DNA of 64,000 nt from Edaphobacter flagellatus (lineage in GTDB: Bacteria; Acidobacteriota; Terriglobia; Terriglobales; Acidobacteriaceae), in the NCBI RefSeq assembly GCF_025264665.1, contig NZ_CP073697.1, positions 4,197,501-4,261,500 of the forward strand. The letters are read 5' to 3'. The notes under the pieces are model-generated. The model saw only the letters and a list, made by a program, of their open reading frames with translations, was not told the origin of the DNA and ran no database searches. Positions 27,392 to 35,692 of this stretch are shown here, in pieces (position 1 is the stretch's first letter; each line of letters opens with the position of its first letter). Both the position numbers and the translations under genes were made by a program.

Positions 27392-28318
27392 TCAGCGCGT
27401 CTTTGTTCCCACAGGTGCCACGGAAGGCACAACCTGTCCGCCTGGAACGGCAACATATTGATCAAGAAACCGCGTCACTGCCTGGTCATAAAGAGGCCAG
27501 CTTCCCGTTGGAAGAGAAACGGCCATCTTCGGTGTCGCTGCCGCCGCAAACGCTGCAGGTTCCGGCTTATTGGCTGGCGATAAAAGCAACTTTGGCGTCT
27601 GCAGCGTCGCTAAAGGAGCAGCCAGCGGAAACCGTTCGTTGAACAGCATCGAGATAGGCAACAACCCCGATCGCGAATCCTTCCTCGCTACCTCAAGCAG
27701 GTCTGTAAAAGGGGAATCGAGAATGACCGCCTGAATCTCGCCATGCTTCGCCGCCAGAGCCGCAGCCAGCGAAGCGCCAACTCCCGTTCCATAAGGAATG
27801 ATCCGCTGCGGCGCAACGCCTCGAGTACCGGTCAAATAGCTCCAGGCCGAATCAGCATCCTCCATCAGACGCTGCTGGTTGGGATGGATATCCGCGCTCA
27901 GCCCGTAACCGCGATAGTCGAACCACAACACATTCAGCCCGACATAATTCAGCGCCGCAACAGTATCCGAATAATTCTTCCGCGATCCATCGCCGCCGCC
28001 GAGAAACAGAATCGTAACGCTGTTGTATCTCCCACCAGGAGGCGCAACGAGAAACTCGCCAGTCAGCTGCGGACGACCCGACTCGTCGGGACCGAAACGA
28101 AGCATATCTGCTGGAGCGCTTTGCGACCTCGCCGCGCGATCTGGATGCAACACAATCTGCCACTGTCCAATGCGGTAAAGCAGGCAAAGGCTCAGGTAGC
28201 TGCACACCAGCGCCGCCAGAATGACGATAGCCATTGCCTTCGCCAGCCAGCGTCCGCTGATGGTCTGCGGAGCTGCTGAGGAATGCTTATGCGTTGGTTT
28301 TCGTGCAGAACGGGACAT
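27392..28318 (-). CDS. Membrane-anchored alpha/beta-hydrolase fold protein, catalytic residues degenerate
   Basis: About 308 residues: an N-terminal transmembrane helix (27-49) followed by a BEM46/ABHD13-like alpha/beta-hydrolase domain, shown by VTILFLGGGDGSRKNY, LNVLWFDYRGYG and VILDSPFTDL. At the nucleophile elbow, where the family has G-x-S-x-G, this protein reads YGTGVGAS, so position 179 is Gly instead of Ser. The expected acid (GDxD) reads LLSPANKPE and the expected His region reads LPTGSWPLYDQ, with no His. It therefore looks like a pseudoenzyme. The start at 28318 is chosen because the frame further up overlaps the divergent Rieske gene. It precedes DoxX by 31 bases. Confidence 0.7.
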   Translation of the reverse strand: MSRSARKPTHKHSSAAPQTISGRWLAKAMAIVILAALVCSYLSLCLLYRIGQWQIVLHPDRAARSQSAPADMLRFGPDESGRPQLTGEFLVAPPGGRYNSVTILFLGGGDGSRKNYSDTVAALNYVGLNVLWFDYRGYGLSADIHPNQQRLMEDADSAWSYLTGTRGVAPQRIIPYGTGVGASLAAALAAKHGEIQAVILDSPFTDLLEVARKDSRSGLLPISMLFNERFPLAAPLATLQTPKLLLSPANKPEPAAFAAAATPKMAVSLPTGSWPLYDQAVTRFLDQYVAVPGGQVVPSVAPVGTKTR

Positions 28319-28385
28319 CGAAAGGGCGCTTTCTACGAGAGTAGCATCCACACCGGATACCATGAAGACAGTGGAGGCAAGGCAA

Positions 28386-28697
28386 GTGTCGAAGTGGGTG
28401 AAGTTATGCAGTTTGTCCGAGGCGCCAGCGCCTGGCAGCGTGGGTGAAGCTGAAGTCGAAGGCCACGCCATCTGTCTCGCCAATGTCAACGGGGAGCTCT
28501 CGGCTCTCGATAACGTCTGCCCCCACCGCCACGGCCCACTCGGCCAGGGATGGCTCGAAGGCGACCTCGTCGTCTGCCCCTGGCACGCATGGATGTTTCA
28601 CGCGAAGACCGGCATCGCCGAATATCCGTCGAATGAGCGCGTAGCTGCATTTCCGCTGCGCATCGAAGGCGGTGATGTGGTCATCGAGATCGAATAA
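28386..28697 (+). CDS. Rieske [2Fe-2S] ferredoxin (NirD/BphF-like)
   Basis: Small soluble electron carrier of about 103 residues. Cluster ligands are clear: C45-P-H47 in NVCPHRHGPLG and C64-P-W-H67 in VVCPWHAWMF. No membrane anchor or catalytic domain, so it should work as a ferredoxin for a dioxygenase or nitrite-reductase-like partner, none of which is adjacent. GTG at 28386 (reading VSKWVKLCSL) is preferred since GGAGG lies 8 bases upstream; an in-frame ATG at 28362 would add eight residues. The gene is divergent from the alpha/beta-hydrolase gene, with about 67 bases between starts. Confidence 0.88.
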   Translation: MSKWVKLCSLSEAPAPGSVGEAEVEGHAICLANVNGELSALDNVCPHRHGPLGQGWLEGDLVVCPWHAWMFHAKTGIAEYPSNERVAAFPLRIEGGDVVIEIE

Positions 28698-28851
28698 CGG
28701 TGGTTTCGGGAAGTGGATGTGCCGGCAGATTTTCACCGCGCGTTCATCAAGGCACTCCTGATCGCAACAACACACAGCAAATCGTTCCGCAGGTATCGAA
28801 AACCACGCTCATTGCTGATAGAATCTATTAAATCCACTCCTCGGTGAGGCA

Positions 28852-29985
28852 ATGCAGGCAATCCTGGCGCTCGAAGACGGGCGCATCTTTCGCGGCAAAA
28901 GTTTTGGCGCACAAACGGAGTGCGTCGGCGAAGTGGTCTTCAATACATCTCTGACCGGCTATCAGGAGATCTTTACCGATCCTTCCTACGCAGGACAGAT
29001 CGTGGTTCTTACCAATCCTCACATCGGCAACTATGGAACGACACCGTCCGATGCAGAGTCGAGAAAGCCCTTTATCGAAGGCTTGGTGACACGCGAGTTT
29101 TCGCCGGTCAGCTCCAACTGGCGCTCAACCCAGGTCGCCGATGAATATCTTGAGCGCTACGGCGTTCCCGTAATCGCCGAGGTCGATACACGTGCCATCG
29201 TGCGCCATCTGCGCGCTAACGGCGTGATGCGCGGTGTGCTCGCCAGTGGCGACAATCTCGATGTCGATGCTCTCATTGCTAAAGCGCGCTCGATCCCGAA
29301 GATGGAAGGCACCGATCTGGCAAGCGTCGTCACCACGAAGGAACCTTACAAGTGGGATGCGACGGAGCCGAAGAACCAGACCGGCGATCCGCTGCTGAAG
29401 CCCGCTGTTGAAGGCGAAACACTGCACGTCGTCGCCTACGACTTCGGCATCAAAGAGAACATTCTGCGTATGCTCGCGCGCGAGAACATCGACGTCACGG
29501 TTGTTCCGGCGAAGACGACAGCAGAAGAGGTACTCGCGTTGAATCCCGACGGTGTCTTCTTTTCGAACGGCCCCGGCGATCCGGAGCCGCTCGACTATGC
29601 GATTGAGAGTGTGAAGAAGCTGAAAGGCAAGAAGCCGCTCTTCGGCATCTGCCTCGGGCACCAGATCTTCGGGCTCGCGCTCGGCGGCAAGACCTACAAG
29701 CTCAAGTTTGGTCATCATGGCGGCAACCATCCGATCATGAACCACCAGACGGGCAAGGTCGAGATCACGGCGCAGAATCACAACTTCAACGTCGATCCCG
29801 AGTCACTTCCGGCAGATGTAGAAAAAACACATACCAATCTCAACGATCACACGCTGGCGGGCCTCAGGCACAAGACGGACCCCATGTTCAGCGTGCAGTA
29901 CCATCCCGAGGCCAGCCCCGGACCGCACGATTCGCATTATCTCTTCCAGGACTTCCGCAAAATGATGATGGAGTGGAAGAAGTAG
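28852..29985 (+). CDS. carA: Carbamoyl-phosphate synthase small subunit (glutaminase)
   Basis: Glutamine amidotransferase subunit that releases ammonia for carbamoyl phosphate, feeding pyrimidine and arginine synthesis. The N-terminal CPSase_sm domain has [14 protein letters not shown] and [13 protein letters not shown]; the class I GATase domain has FSNGPGDP, the nucleophile Cys in [11 protein letters not shown] and the His/Glu dyad in [14 protein letters not shown]. 377 residues matches the family. It precedes carB by 83 bases, with a strong intercistronic hairpin between them. No PyrR-type attenuator or arginine box was recognised upstream. Confidence 0.96.
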   Translation: MQAILALEDGRIFRGKSFGAQTECVGEVVFNTSLTGYQEIFTDPSYAGQIVVLTNPHIGNYGTTPSDAESRKPFIEGLVTREFSPVSSNWRSTQVADEYLERYGVPVIAEVDTRAIVRHLRANGVMRGVLASGDNLDVDALIAKARSIPKMEGTDLASVVTTKEPYKWDATEPKNQTGDPLLKPAVEGETLHVVAYDFGIKENILRMLARENIDVTVVPAKTTAEEVLALNPDGVFFSNGPGDPEPLDYAIESVKKLKGKKPLFGICLGHQIFGLALGGKTYKLKFGHHGGNHPIMNHQTGKVEITAQNHNFNVDPESLPADVEKTHTNLNDHTLAGLRHKTDPMFSVQYHPEASPGPHDSHYLFQDFRKMMMEWKK

Positions 29986-30005
29986 TTGGATTTCAGGCAT
30001 TGGAC

Positions 30006-30030
30006 AAAGGGCGCAGAATAGGCGCCCTTT
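30006..30030 (+). other. Intercistronic hairpin between carA and carB
   Basis: AAAGGGCGC at 30006-30014 and GCGCCCTTT at 30022-30030, a perfect 9-bp stem with a 7-base loop. No T tract follows, so it is more likely an mRNA-stability or processing element than a terminator. A minimal ATG-TAA start-stop sits at 30061-30066 just before the carB ATG. Confidence 0.55.
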
Positions 30031-30068
30031 GAAACGCCGCGCAGATCAACAACCAGAAAGATGTAAAG

Positions 30069-33000
30069 ATGCCACGCAGAAACGACATCGCGAAGATACT
30101 TGTGATCGGCTCCGGGCCGATCGTCATTGGCCAGTCGGCGGAGTTCGACTACTCCGGCACGCAGGCCTGTAAGGCGCTCAAGGCCGAGGACTATGAAGTC
30201 GTGTTGATCAACTCGAATCCGGCCTCGATCATGACTGACCCCGAGGTTGCCGACCGCACCTATATCGAGCCACTGAGCGCTGCTTATCTTGAAGAGGTTA
30301 TCCGCGTCGAGGCTGCGATGATGAAGCCTGGCGACGGCAAGTTTGCTGTGCTGCCGACCGTTGGCGGACAGACCGCACTCAACCTCGCCGTCGATCTCGC
30401 CGACTCTGGCTTTCTCGAAAAGCAAAACGTCGAGCTGATTGGCGCGAAGCTCGAAGCCATCAAGAAGGCTGAAGATCGCTTGCTCTTCAAGGATGCGATG
30501 AACAAGATCGGCCTCGATATGCCGAAGTCGCAGTTAGTGAATACGGTGAGCGCAGGGCTGGAATTTGCCGCGAAGATCGGTTTCCCAACGGTCATCCGCC
30601 CAAGCTTTACCCTCGGCGGATCGGGCGGTGGCATCGCCTACAACCGCGAGGAGATGACCGAGATCCTCTCGCGCGGGCTCGATCTCAGCCCGGTTCACGA
30701 GTGCCTGATCGAAGAGAGTGTGCTTGGCTGGAAGGAGTACGAACTTGAGGTTGTCCGCGATCTGAAGGACAACGTCATCATCATCTGCTCGATCGAGAAC
30801 TTCGACCCGATGGGCGTGCATACCGGCGACTCCATCACGGTCGCCCCGGCACAGACGCTGACCGACCGCGAGTACCAGGTAATGCGCGATGCTGCCATCC
30901 GCGTCATTCGCGAGATCGGTGTTGAGACCGGCGGCTCGAACGTGCAGTTTGCCGTCAATCCCGTTACGGGCCGCATGACCGTGATCGAGATGAACCCTCG
31001 TGTCTCGCGCTCATCCGCTCTCGCCTCGAAGGCCACCGGCTTCCCGATCGCGAAGATCGCCGCGCGTCTCGCTGTCGGCTACACGCTCGACGAGATTCAG
31101 AACGACATTACCAAGGCCACACCTGCCTGCTTCGAGCCGACGATCGACTACGTGGTCGTCAAGATTCCGAAGTGGCAGTTCGAGAAGTTCCCCGGCGCCG
31201 ACGAGACGCTCGGTCCGCAGATGAAATCGGTTGGCGAAGTGATGGCTATCGGCCGCACCTTCAAGGAAGCGATGATGAAGGCCGTGCGTTCGCTTGAGAC
31301 CGGCAAAAAAGCGACTGCCGACGACATCGAGCCACGCCGCCTGACGCAGCGCCTCGTAACGCCGCATCCGGAGCGCCTCGCTTATGTGCGTTATGCCTTC
31401 GAACGCGGCATGACTGTTCGCGAGGTCGCGCGCATCACGACGATGGATCCGTGGTTCCTCTACCAGATCAAGCAGATCACCGACGAGATCAAGGCCATCG
31501 GCGACACAAGCGTCGATACTGTCACCGCCGAACAGCTGCGCACCGCCAAACGTATGGGCATTTCCGACGAACGGCTCGCTGCCGTCTGGGGGTTGGTTGG
31601 AGCGGCAGGCACAGCAAAGGTGCGCGCTCTGCGCAAGAAGCTCGGCGTCAAGCCGGTCTATAAGCTGGTCGATACCTGCGCCGCAGAGTTCGAGAGTTTT
31701 ACGCCGTATCTCTATAGCTGCTACGACGAGGAAGACGAGGCAGCGCCGACGGACAAGAAAAAGATCATCATCCTCGGCAGCGGCCCCAACCGTATCGGGC
31801 AGGGAATTGAGTTCGACTACTGCTGCTGCCACGCGGCTTTCGCTCTGCGCGAAGATGGTTACGAGACGATCATGATCAATTGCAATCCTGAGACCGTCTC
31901 GACCGACTATGACACGTCCGATCGTCTCTACTTCGAGCCGCTGACACTTGAGGACGTGCTTGCCGTCTATGAGCACGAAGCATCGGCTGGTGCAGAGATC
32001 GGCATGATCGTACAGTTTGGCGGACAGACACCGCTCAATCTATCGCTGCCGCTCAAGAACGCTGGTGTGCCGGTCATCGGCACTTCGCCGGAATCCATCG
32101 ATCTCGCAGAAGACCGCAAGCGTTTCGGCAAGCTGATCGAAGACCTCAAGATTCCGCAGCCGCAGGGTGCGATGGCGACCAGCGTGGACGAGGCCGTAGC
32201 CGGTGCGAACCGCGTCGGTTATCCCGTGCTCGTGCGTCCCTCCTACGTGCTCGGTGGGCGTGCGATGGTCATCGCATATGATGACGCCTCCGTGCTGCAC
32301 TACATGACGACTGCGATCGAATACTCGCAGGAGCGTCCAGTTCTGATCGATCATTTCCTCGAAGATGCGACAGAGGTCGACGTCGATGCACTCTGCGATG
32401 GAGACGATGTCATCATCGCGGGCATCATGCAGCACATCGAGGAGGCCGGCATTCACTCCGGCGACTCCTCCTGCGTGCTTCCGGCCGTCGATCTCAGTGC
32501 CGACGTGCTCGACACGATCCGTGACTACACACGCAAGCTGGCGATGGCACTCGAAGTCCGCGGTCTGGTCAACATCCAGTTCGCGATCCAGCACGGCAAG
32601 GTGTACGTAATCGAAGTCAATCCACGCGCCTCGCGCACGGTGCCGTATGTCTCGAAGGCGACGGGCGTGCCGCTGGCGAAGATTGCCTCGCGCATCATGG
32701 TTGGCCAAAAGCTCAAGGCGCTTCTTCCAGCACAGGTTGCCTCGGGCAAGGACCTCGGCACGGGCGCGCACTTCTTCGTCAAATCGCCGGTCTTCCCATG
32801 GGGCAAGTTTCAGGGAGTCGATCCGGTGCTCGGACCTGAGATGCGCTCGACAGGCGAGGTGATGGGCGTTGCCGACAACTTCGGCGAGGCCTTTGCCAAG
32901 GCCCAGATCGCAGCCGGACAAGTATTGCCGACCCAGGGTAACGTTTTCCTCAGCGTCAACGATCATGACAAGGCAGGCGTTGCAACGCTGGCGCGTCAGT

Positions 33001-33350
33001 TCGTCGAGATGGGCTTCCACCTCGTTGCAACACACGGAACTGCGGCCGTGCTTGAAGAAGCTGGTCTGCAGCCGGAGCGTGTCTACAAGGTGAAGGAAGG
33101 CCGTCCCAACGTGGTGGACTTCATCAAGGGCGGCCGTATCCAGCTCATCATCAATACGCCGCGTGGCCAGGATACCTTCTTCGACGAGAAGGCGATTCGC
33201 CGCGCCGCTGTGCTCGCACGTATCCCGACGATCACCACGCTGGCCGCTGCACGCGCCGCAGCCGAGGGCATCGCTGCCTTACAGCGGGGTACGTTGAATG
33301 TGATTGCGTTACAGGAGCTTCACGCCAGCCGGAGCGAAGTGACGGTCTAG
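30069..33350 (+). CDS. carB: Carbamoyl-phosphate synthase large subunit
   Basis: Full-length 1093-residue synthase that makes carbamoyl phosphate from bicarbonate, ammonia and two ATP. Two homologous ATP-grasp halves are visible, each with its own pre-ATP-grasp start ([19 protein letters not shown] and [19 protein letters not shown]) and ATP-grasp motifs ([32 protein letters not shown]). An oligomerisation domain lies between (about 415-560), and a C-terminal MGS-like allosteric domain (about 950-1090, [23 protein letters not shown]) is present. The stop overlaps the stop of the convergent membrane-protein gene through a shared CTAG palindrome. Confidence 0.97.
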   Translation: MPRRNDIAKILVIGSGPIVIGQSAEFDYSGTQACKALKAEDYEVVLINSNPASIMTDPEVADRTYIEPLSAAYLEEVIRVEAAMMKPGDGKFAVLPTVGGQTALNLAVDLADSGFLEKQNVELIGAKLEAIKKAEDRLLFKDAMNKIGLDMPKSQLVNTVSAGLEFAAKIGFPTVIRPSFTLGGSGGGIAYNREEMTEILSRGLDLSPVHECLIEESVLGWKEYELEVVRDLKDNVIIICSIENFDPMGVHTGDSITVAPAQTLTDREYQVMRDAAIRVIREIGVETGGSNVQFAVNPVTGRMTVIEMNPRVSRSSALASKATGFPIAKIAARLAVGYTLDEIQNDITKATPACFEPTIDYVVVKIPKWQFEKFPGADETLGPQMKSVGEVMAIGRTFKEAMMKAVRSLETGKKATADDIEPRRLTQRLVTPHPERLAYVRYAFERGMTVREVARITTMDPWFLYQIKQITDEIKAIGDTSVDTVTAEQLRTAKRMGISDERLAAVWGLVGAAGTAKVRALRKKLGVKPVYKLVDTCAAEFESFTPYLYSCYDEEDEAAPTDKKKIIILGSGPNRIGQGIEFDYCCCHAAFALREDGYETIMINCNPETVSTDYDTSDRLYFEPLTLEDVLAVYEHEASAGAEIGMIVQFGGQTPLNLSLPLKNAGVPVIGTSPESIDLAEDRKRFGKLIEDLKIPQPQGAMATSVDEAVAGANRVGYPVLVRPSYVLGGRAMVIAYDDASVLHYMTTAIEYSQERPVLIDHFLEDATEVDVDALCDGDDVIIAGIMQHIEEAGIHSGDSSCVLPAVDLSADVLDTIRDYTRKLAMALEVRGLVNIQFAIQHGKVYVIEVNPRASRTVPYVSKATGVPLAKIASRIMVGQKLKALLPAQVASGKDLGTGAHFFVKSPVFPWGKFQGVDPVLGPEMRSTGEVMGVADNFGEAFAKAQIAAGQVLPTQGNVFLSVNDHDKAGVATLARQFVEMGFHLVATHGTAAVLEEAGLQPERVYKVKEGRPNVVDFIKGGRIQLIINTPRGQDTFFDEKAIRRAAVLARIPTITTLAAARAAAEGIAALQRGTLNVIALQELHASRSEVTV

Positions 33351-33877
33351 TTCTTATCGAGACCCAGCTTCGCTCCCATGGCGTAGCCGATCATCGACAG
33401 CGGAATCCAGGTTCCGGCGAAGAGGCCGTCACCAGCCATCAGGCCACTGCCGTGCTGTATATCGAAGAAGGTGCGCCACAGCTTCTCTAGCGCGCCGCAG
33501 TTCTCGCACAGGCCATTGCCCGTGGGCAGGTCGAGCACCCAGACGCAGACGATTGCGAAGATGACCATGCCGGAGATCCAGACGTATCCGGCGATGTCGT
33601 TCTGTTGCTTTTTGGCGATGATAAAACCGCCAACCAGAGGCACCAGGAAAGCCAGCACCGTTGCCAGCAGCTTCGGGTTCTGGGCATCGGGGTCTGGGTG
33701 ATTGATCGTCATCACGGTAACAACGCCGACAAGAAAGAGAAATGCCAGCGTCGTGTGCAGCAGGAACCAGAGGGCCTCGCGGCCCAGATCGCCTATGGAC
33801 TTCCCCTGCGAGATGTCGTGATAGCCTTCCATCACTTCAAAGGGTACCCCAAAGCGGTGCCAAAACGGCAGCATCAA
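33347..33877 (-). CDS. Hypothetical membrane protein with CxxC motif
   Basis: 176 residues with about four hydrophobic segments (about 38-58, 70-88, 96-115, 150-168). No family recognised with confidence. A C-E-N-C motif stands in a loop between helices ([14 protein letters not shown]), which might bind a metal or be redox active. It shares the CTAG stop palindrome with carB, convergent. The upstream side faces the DapA-like gene with about 80 bases between starts. Encoded by sequence of ordinary GC content for the window. Function unknown. Confidence 0.65.
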   Translation of the reverse strand: MMLPFWHRFGVPFEVMEGYHDISQGKSIGDLGREALWFLLHTTLAFLFLVGVVTVMTINHPDPDAQNPKLLATVLAFLVPLVGGFIIAKKQQNDIAGYVWISGMVIFAIVCVWVLDLPTGNGLCENCGALEKLWRTFFDIQHGSGLMAGDGLFAGTWIPLSMIGYAMGAKLGLDKN

Positions 33878-33955
33878 CTTACGTCTTTCGTGTCATGCTT
33901 GTTGTCATTTGCGGTGACCATTCATGCGTGGTTCCAATCGCTTTAGAATGGAGTC

Positions 33956-34990
33956 ATGTTGCTTGAAGGTCTCCACCTGCCCGTTACGACCCCGTTTTAT
34001 TCCGATGGCCGTCTGAACCTCCGCAAGATCGAACACAACGTCGATCGTTACTCGCGGACGCCTGCCGCCGGAATCGCCGTGCTCAGCGATGTCGGGGAGC
34101 CGGAAATGCTCTCCGACGAGGAGACCCGCGAGGCATTGAGCGCCGCCATCAGCCTGGCAGCCGAGACAAAGGTGATGCTCGCAGGTGTTTCGCGCGCCAG
34201 CGTTGCAGGGGCACTCAATCTGGCTGAATTTGCCGCAAAGGCGAATTACGACGCCGTGCTTCTCAAGGCTCCTGCAAGACGACCTGAAGCCGAGCGGCTG
34301 CTCTTCCTGCAGGCCGTTTCCGACCGCTCCGCATTGCCGGTCGTGATGTACTCGACGAATGATGCTCCGCTTCCGGTGGAGGTGATCGCCGAAATGGCTG
34401 CACACTCACAGGTGCTTGGATTAGCGGATGAAGACGCAGCGGCTAGCCGCATCGCGGCGGTTCGCGCGGCCACGGCAAGCGTAAGCCGCCAGGTGACGGT
34501 GACTACAGTATTCGCCGCTGCCACAGGCCGCATGTTGGCCACGCAGGCCGGAGAGGGAGCCGCAACCTTCATCGCTGCCGAAAACCTTGGCGGAGGGGCC
34601 GCCGTAGCCACAGCGCCCCCCAAGCCTGCGCTGAAAACGCGCACCAAGACCGTTGGCTTTCAGATCTTGACGGCCAACTCCGCAGGAATGCTTGCAGGAC
34701 TTCGTGCCGGAGCGGTTGGAGCGATGCCCGCTTTCGCTGCCTGTGCTCCGCAGGCGACCTACGAGGTCTTTGCTGCATGGAAGGACGATGACGAGCCGCT
34801 GGCCGACGAGAAGCAGGCACGAGTGGCTCCAGCCATTCAGCTTATTGAGAACGAGCTGGGCGTTGCTGGCATTCGTTACGCTTCCGACCTGAACGGCTAC
34901 TTCGGTGGACGCCCACGCCTCCCCGGACTTCCCATCAACGGAGAAGCGCAGCGCCGCGTCGAGCGCGTGATGCAAGGAGTTAGGAACTAA
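33956..34990 (+). CDS. DapA/DHDPS-family protein lacking the Schiff-base lysine
   Basis: 344 residues with the N-acetylneuraminate lyase / dihydrodipicolinate synthase layout: MLLEGLHLPVTTPFYSDG at the N-terminus, GIAVLSDVGEPEMLSDEE in place of GTTGE, and PVVMYSTND with Tyr132 at the catalytic-tyrosine position. The strand that normally carries the Schiff-base lysine (GIKEAS or similar) reads VLGLADED, so Lys is replaced by Ala157. A segment of about 60 Ala/Gly/Thr-rich residues (about 178-235) is unusual for the family. Lacking the lysine, aldolase/synthase chemistry is unlikely; a diverged role or a true pseudoenzyme are alternatives. It is not next to lysine-biosynthesis genes. Confidence 0.75.
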   Translation: MLLEGLHLPVTTPFYSDGRLNLRKIEHNVDRYSRTPAAGIAVLSDVGEPEMLSDEETREALSAAISLAAETKVMLAGVSRASVAGALNLAEFAAKANYDAVLLKAPARRPEAERLLFLQAVSDRSALPVVMYSTNDAPLPVEVIAEMAAHSQVLGLADEDAAASRIAAVRAATASVSRQVTVTTVFAAATGRMLATQAGEGAATFIAAENLGGGAAVATAPPKPALKTRTKTVGFQILTANSAGMLAGLRAGAVGAMPAFAACAPQATYEVFAAWKDDDEPLADEKQARVAPAIQLIENELGVAGIRYASDLNGYFGGRPRLPGLPINGEAQRRVERVMQGVRN

Positions 34991-35005
34991 TTCTTCAACT
35001 CAAAG

Positions 35006-35641
35006 CTAATTTTTAGGGGAGATTTCGATCTGCTCTGTAGTTGGGGACGCAGTCCGATGTATGCCTGCTTGTGTTTTCATTGCTGCAAGCCCCACGATTG
35101 TAAGGAGTAGCATGATTGCGACCAACGGATAGAAGACATAACGTCCTATAGGCCATATCCGGGAAGGCAGGATATTTGAAAATTTGTCGGTTATTGTTTC
35201 CGTTAGCCTCTCCGGGATCTCTTGATCGAGTGGTTCGGCGGATTGTGCCATCCAGTGTCGAGATAAAATCGTCGCTCTTACATTTGCAAACAATAGCATT
35301 ACAACTACAGCTTGTATGAATGGGTTGCCGGGCGATCCAACAATCATTCCTCCAACAAAGTTAGCCAAATAGAGAAGGCAAACTAAAAGAGAGGCGGCAG
35401 TGCTCCGCTGACGTACTCCACAGCCACCTAGGAAGAATGTCAGGGCGGTTAACAAAGCTGCTATGGGCGTCCCCATGATCGACAGCAAGACTAGCGACAT
35501 AAGGGCAATGACGGTGCAAACCCAGAACCCTTGTTGGCCCAAGAGATCTACATCGTATTGACTCTCAATTGCAGGCCAGAAAAGTCTCTTAAAAAGATTG
35601 TCAGCCGGTTGCGGTTTCGACGAAAGGCCAAGGGTCTGCAT
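35006..35641 (-). CDS. Hypothetical membrane protein of low GC content
   Basis: 211 residues with several hydrophobic helices (about 40-75, 85-105, 110-130, 175-195). No family recognised. Sample 60-base blocks counted by hand give about 43-53% GC against about 63% for a neighbouring block of the DapA-like gene, and codon choice follows. This could mark acquisition from outside or weak selection. It lies between two minus/plus neighbours with 15 bases to the convergent DapA-like stop. The frame is intact from ATG, and the pattern of hydrophobic helices supports a real protein rather than chance. Confidence 0.6.
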   Translation of the reverse strand: MQTLGLSSKPQPADNLFKRLFWPAIESQYDVDLLGQQGFWVCTVIALMSLVLLSIMGTPIAALLTALTFFLGGCGVRQRSTAASLLVCLLYLANFVGGMIVGSPGNPFIQAVVVMLLFANVRATILSRHWMAQSAEPLDQEIPERLTETITDKFSNILPSRIWPIGRYVFYPLVAIMLLLTIVGLAAMKTQAGIHRTASPTTEQIEISPKN

Positions 35642-35692
35642 TTGGATGATTCAAGTAGATTCTTGATCTTTTGTCCATCAAATTTTCCGAAT

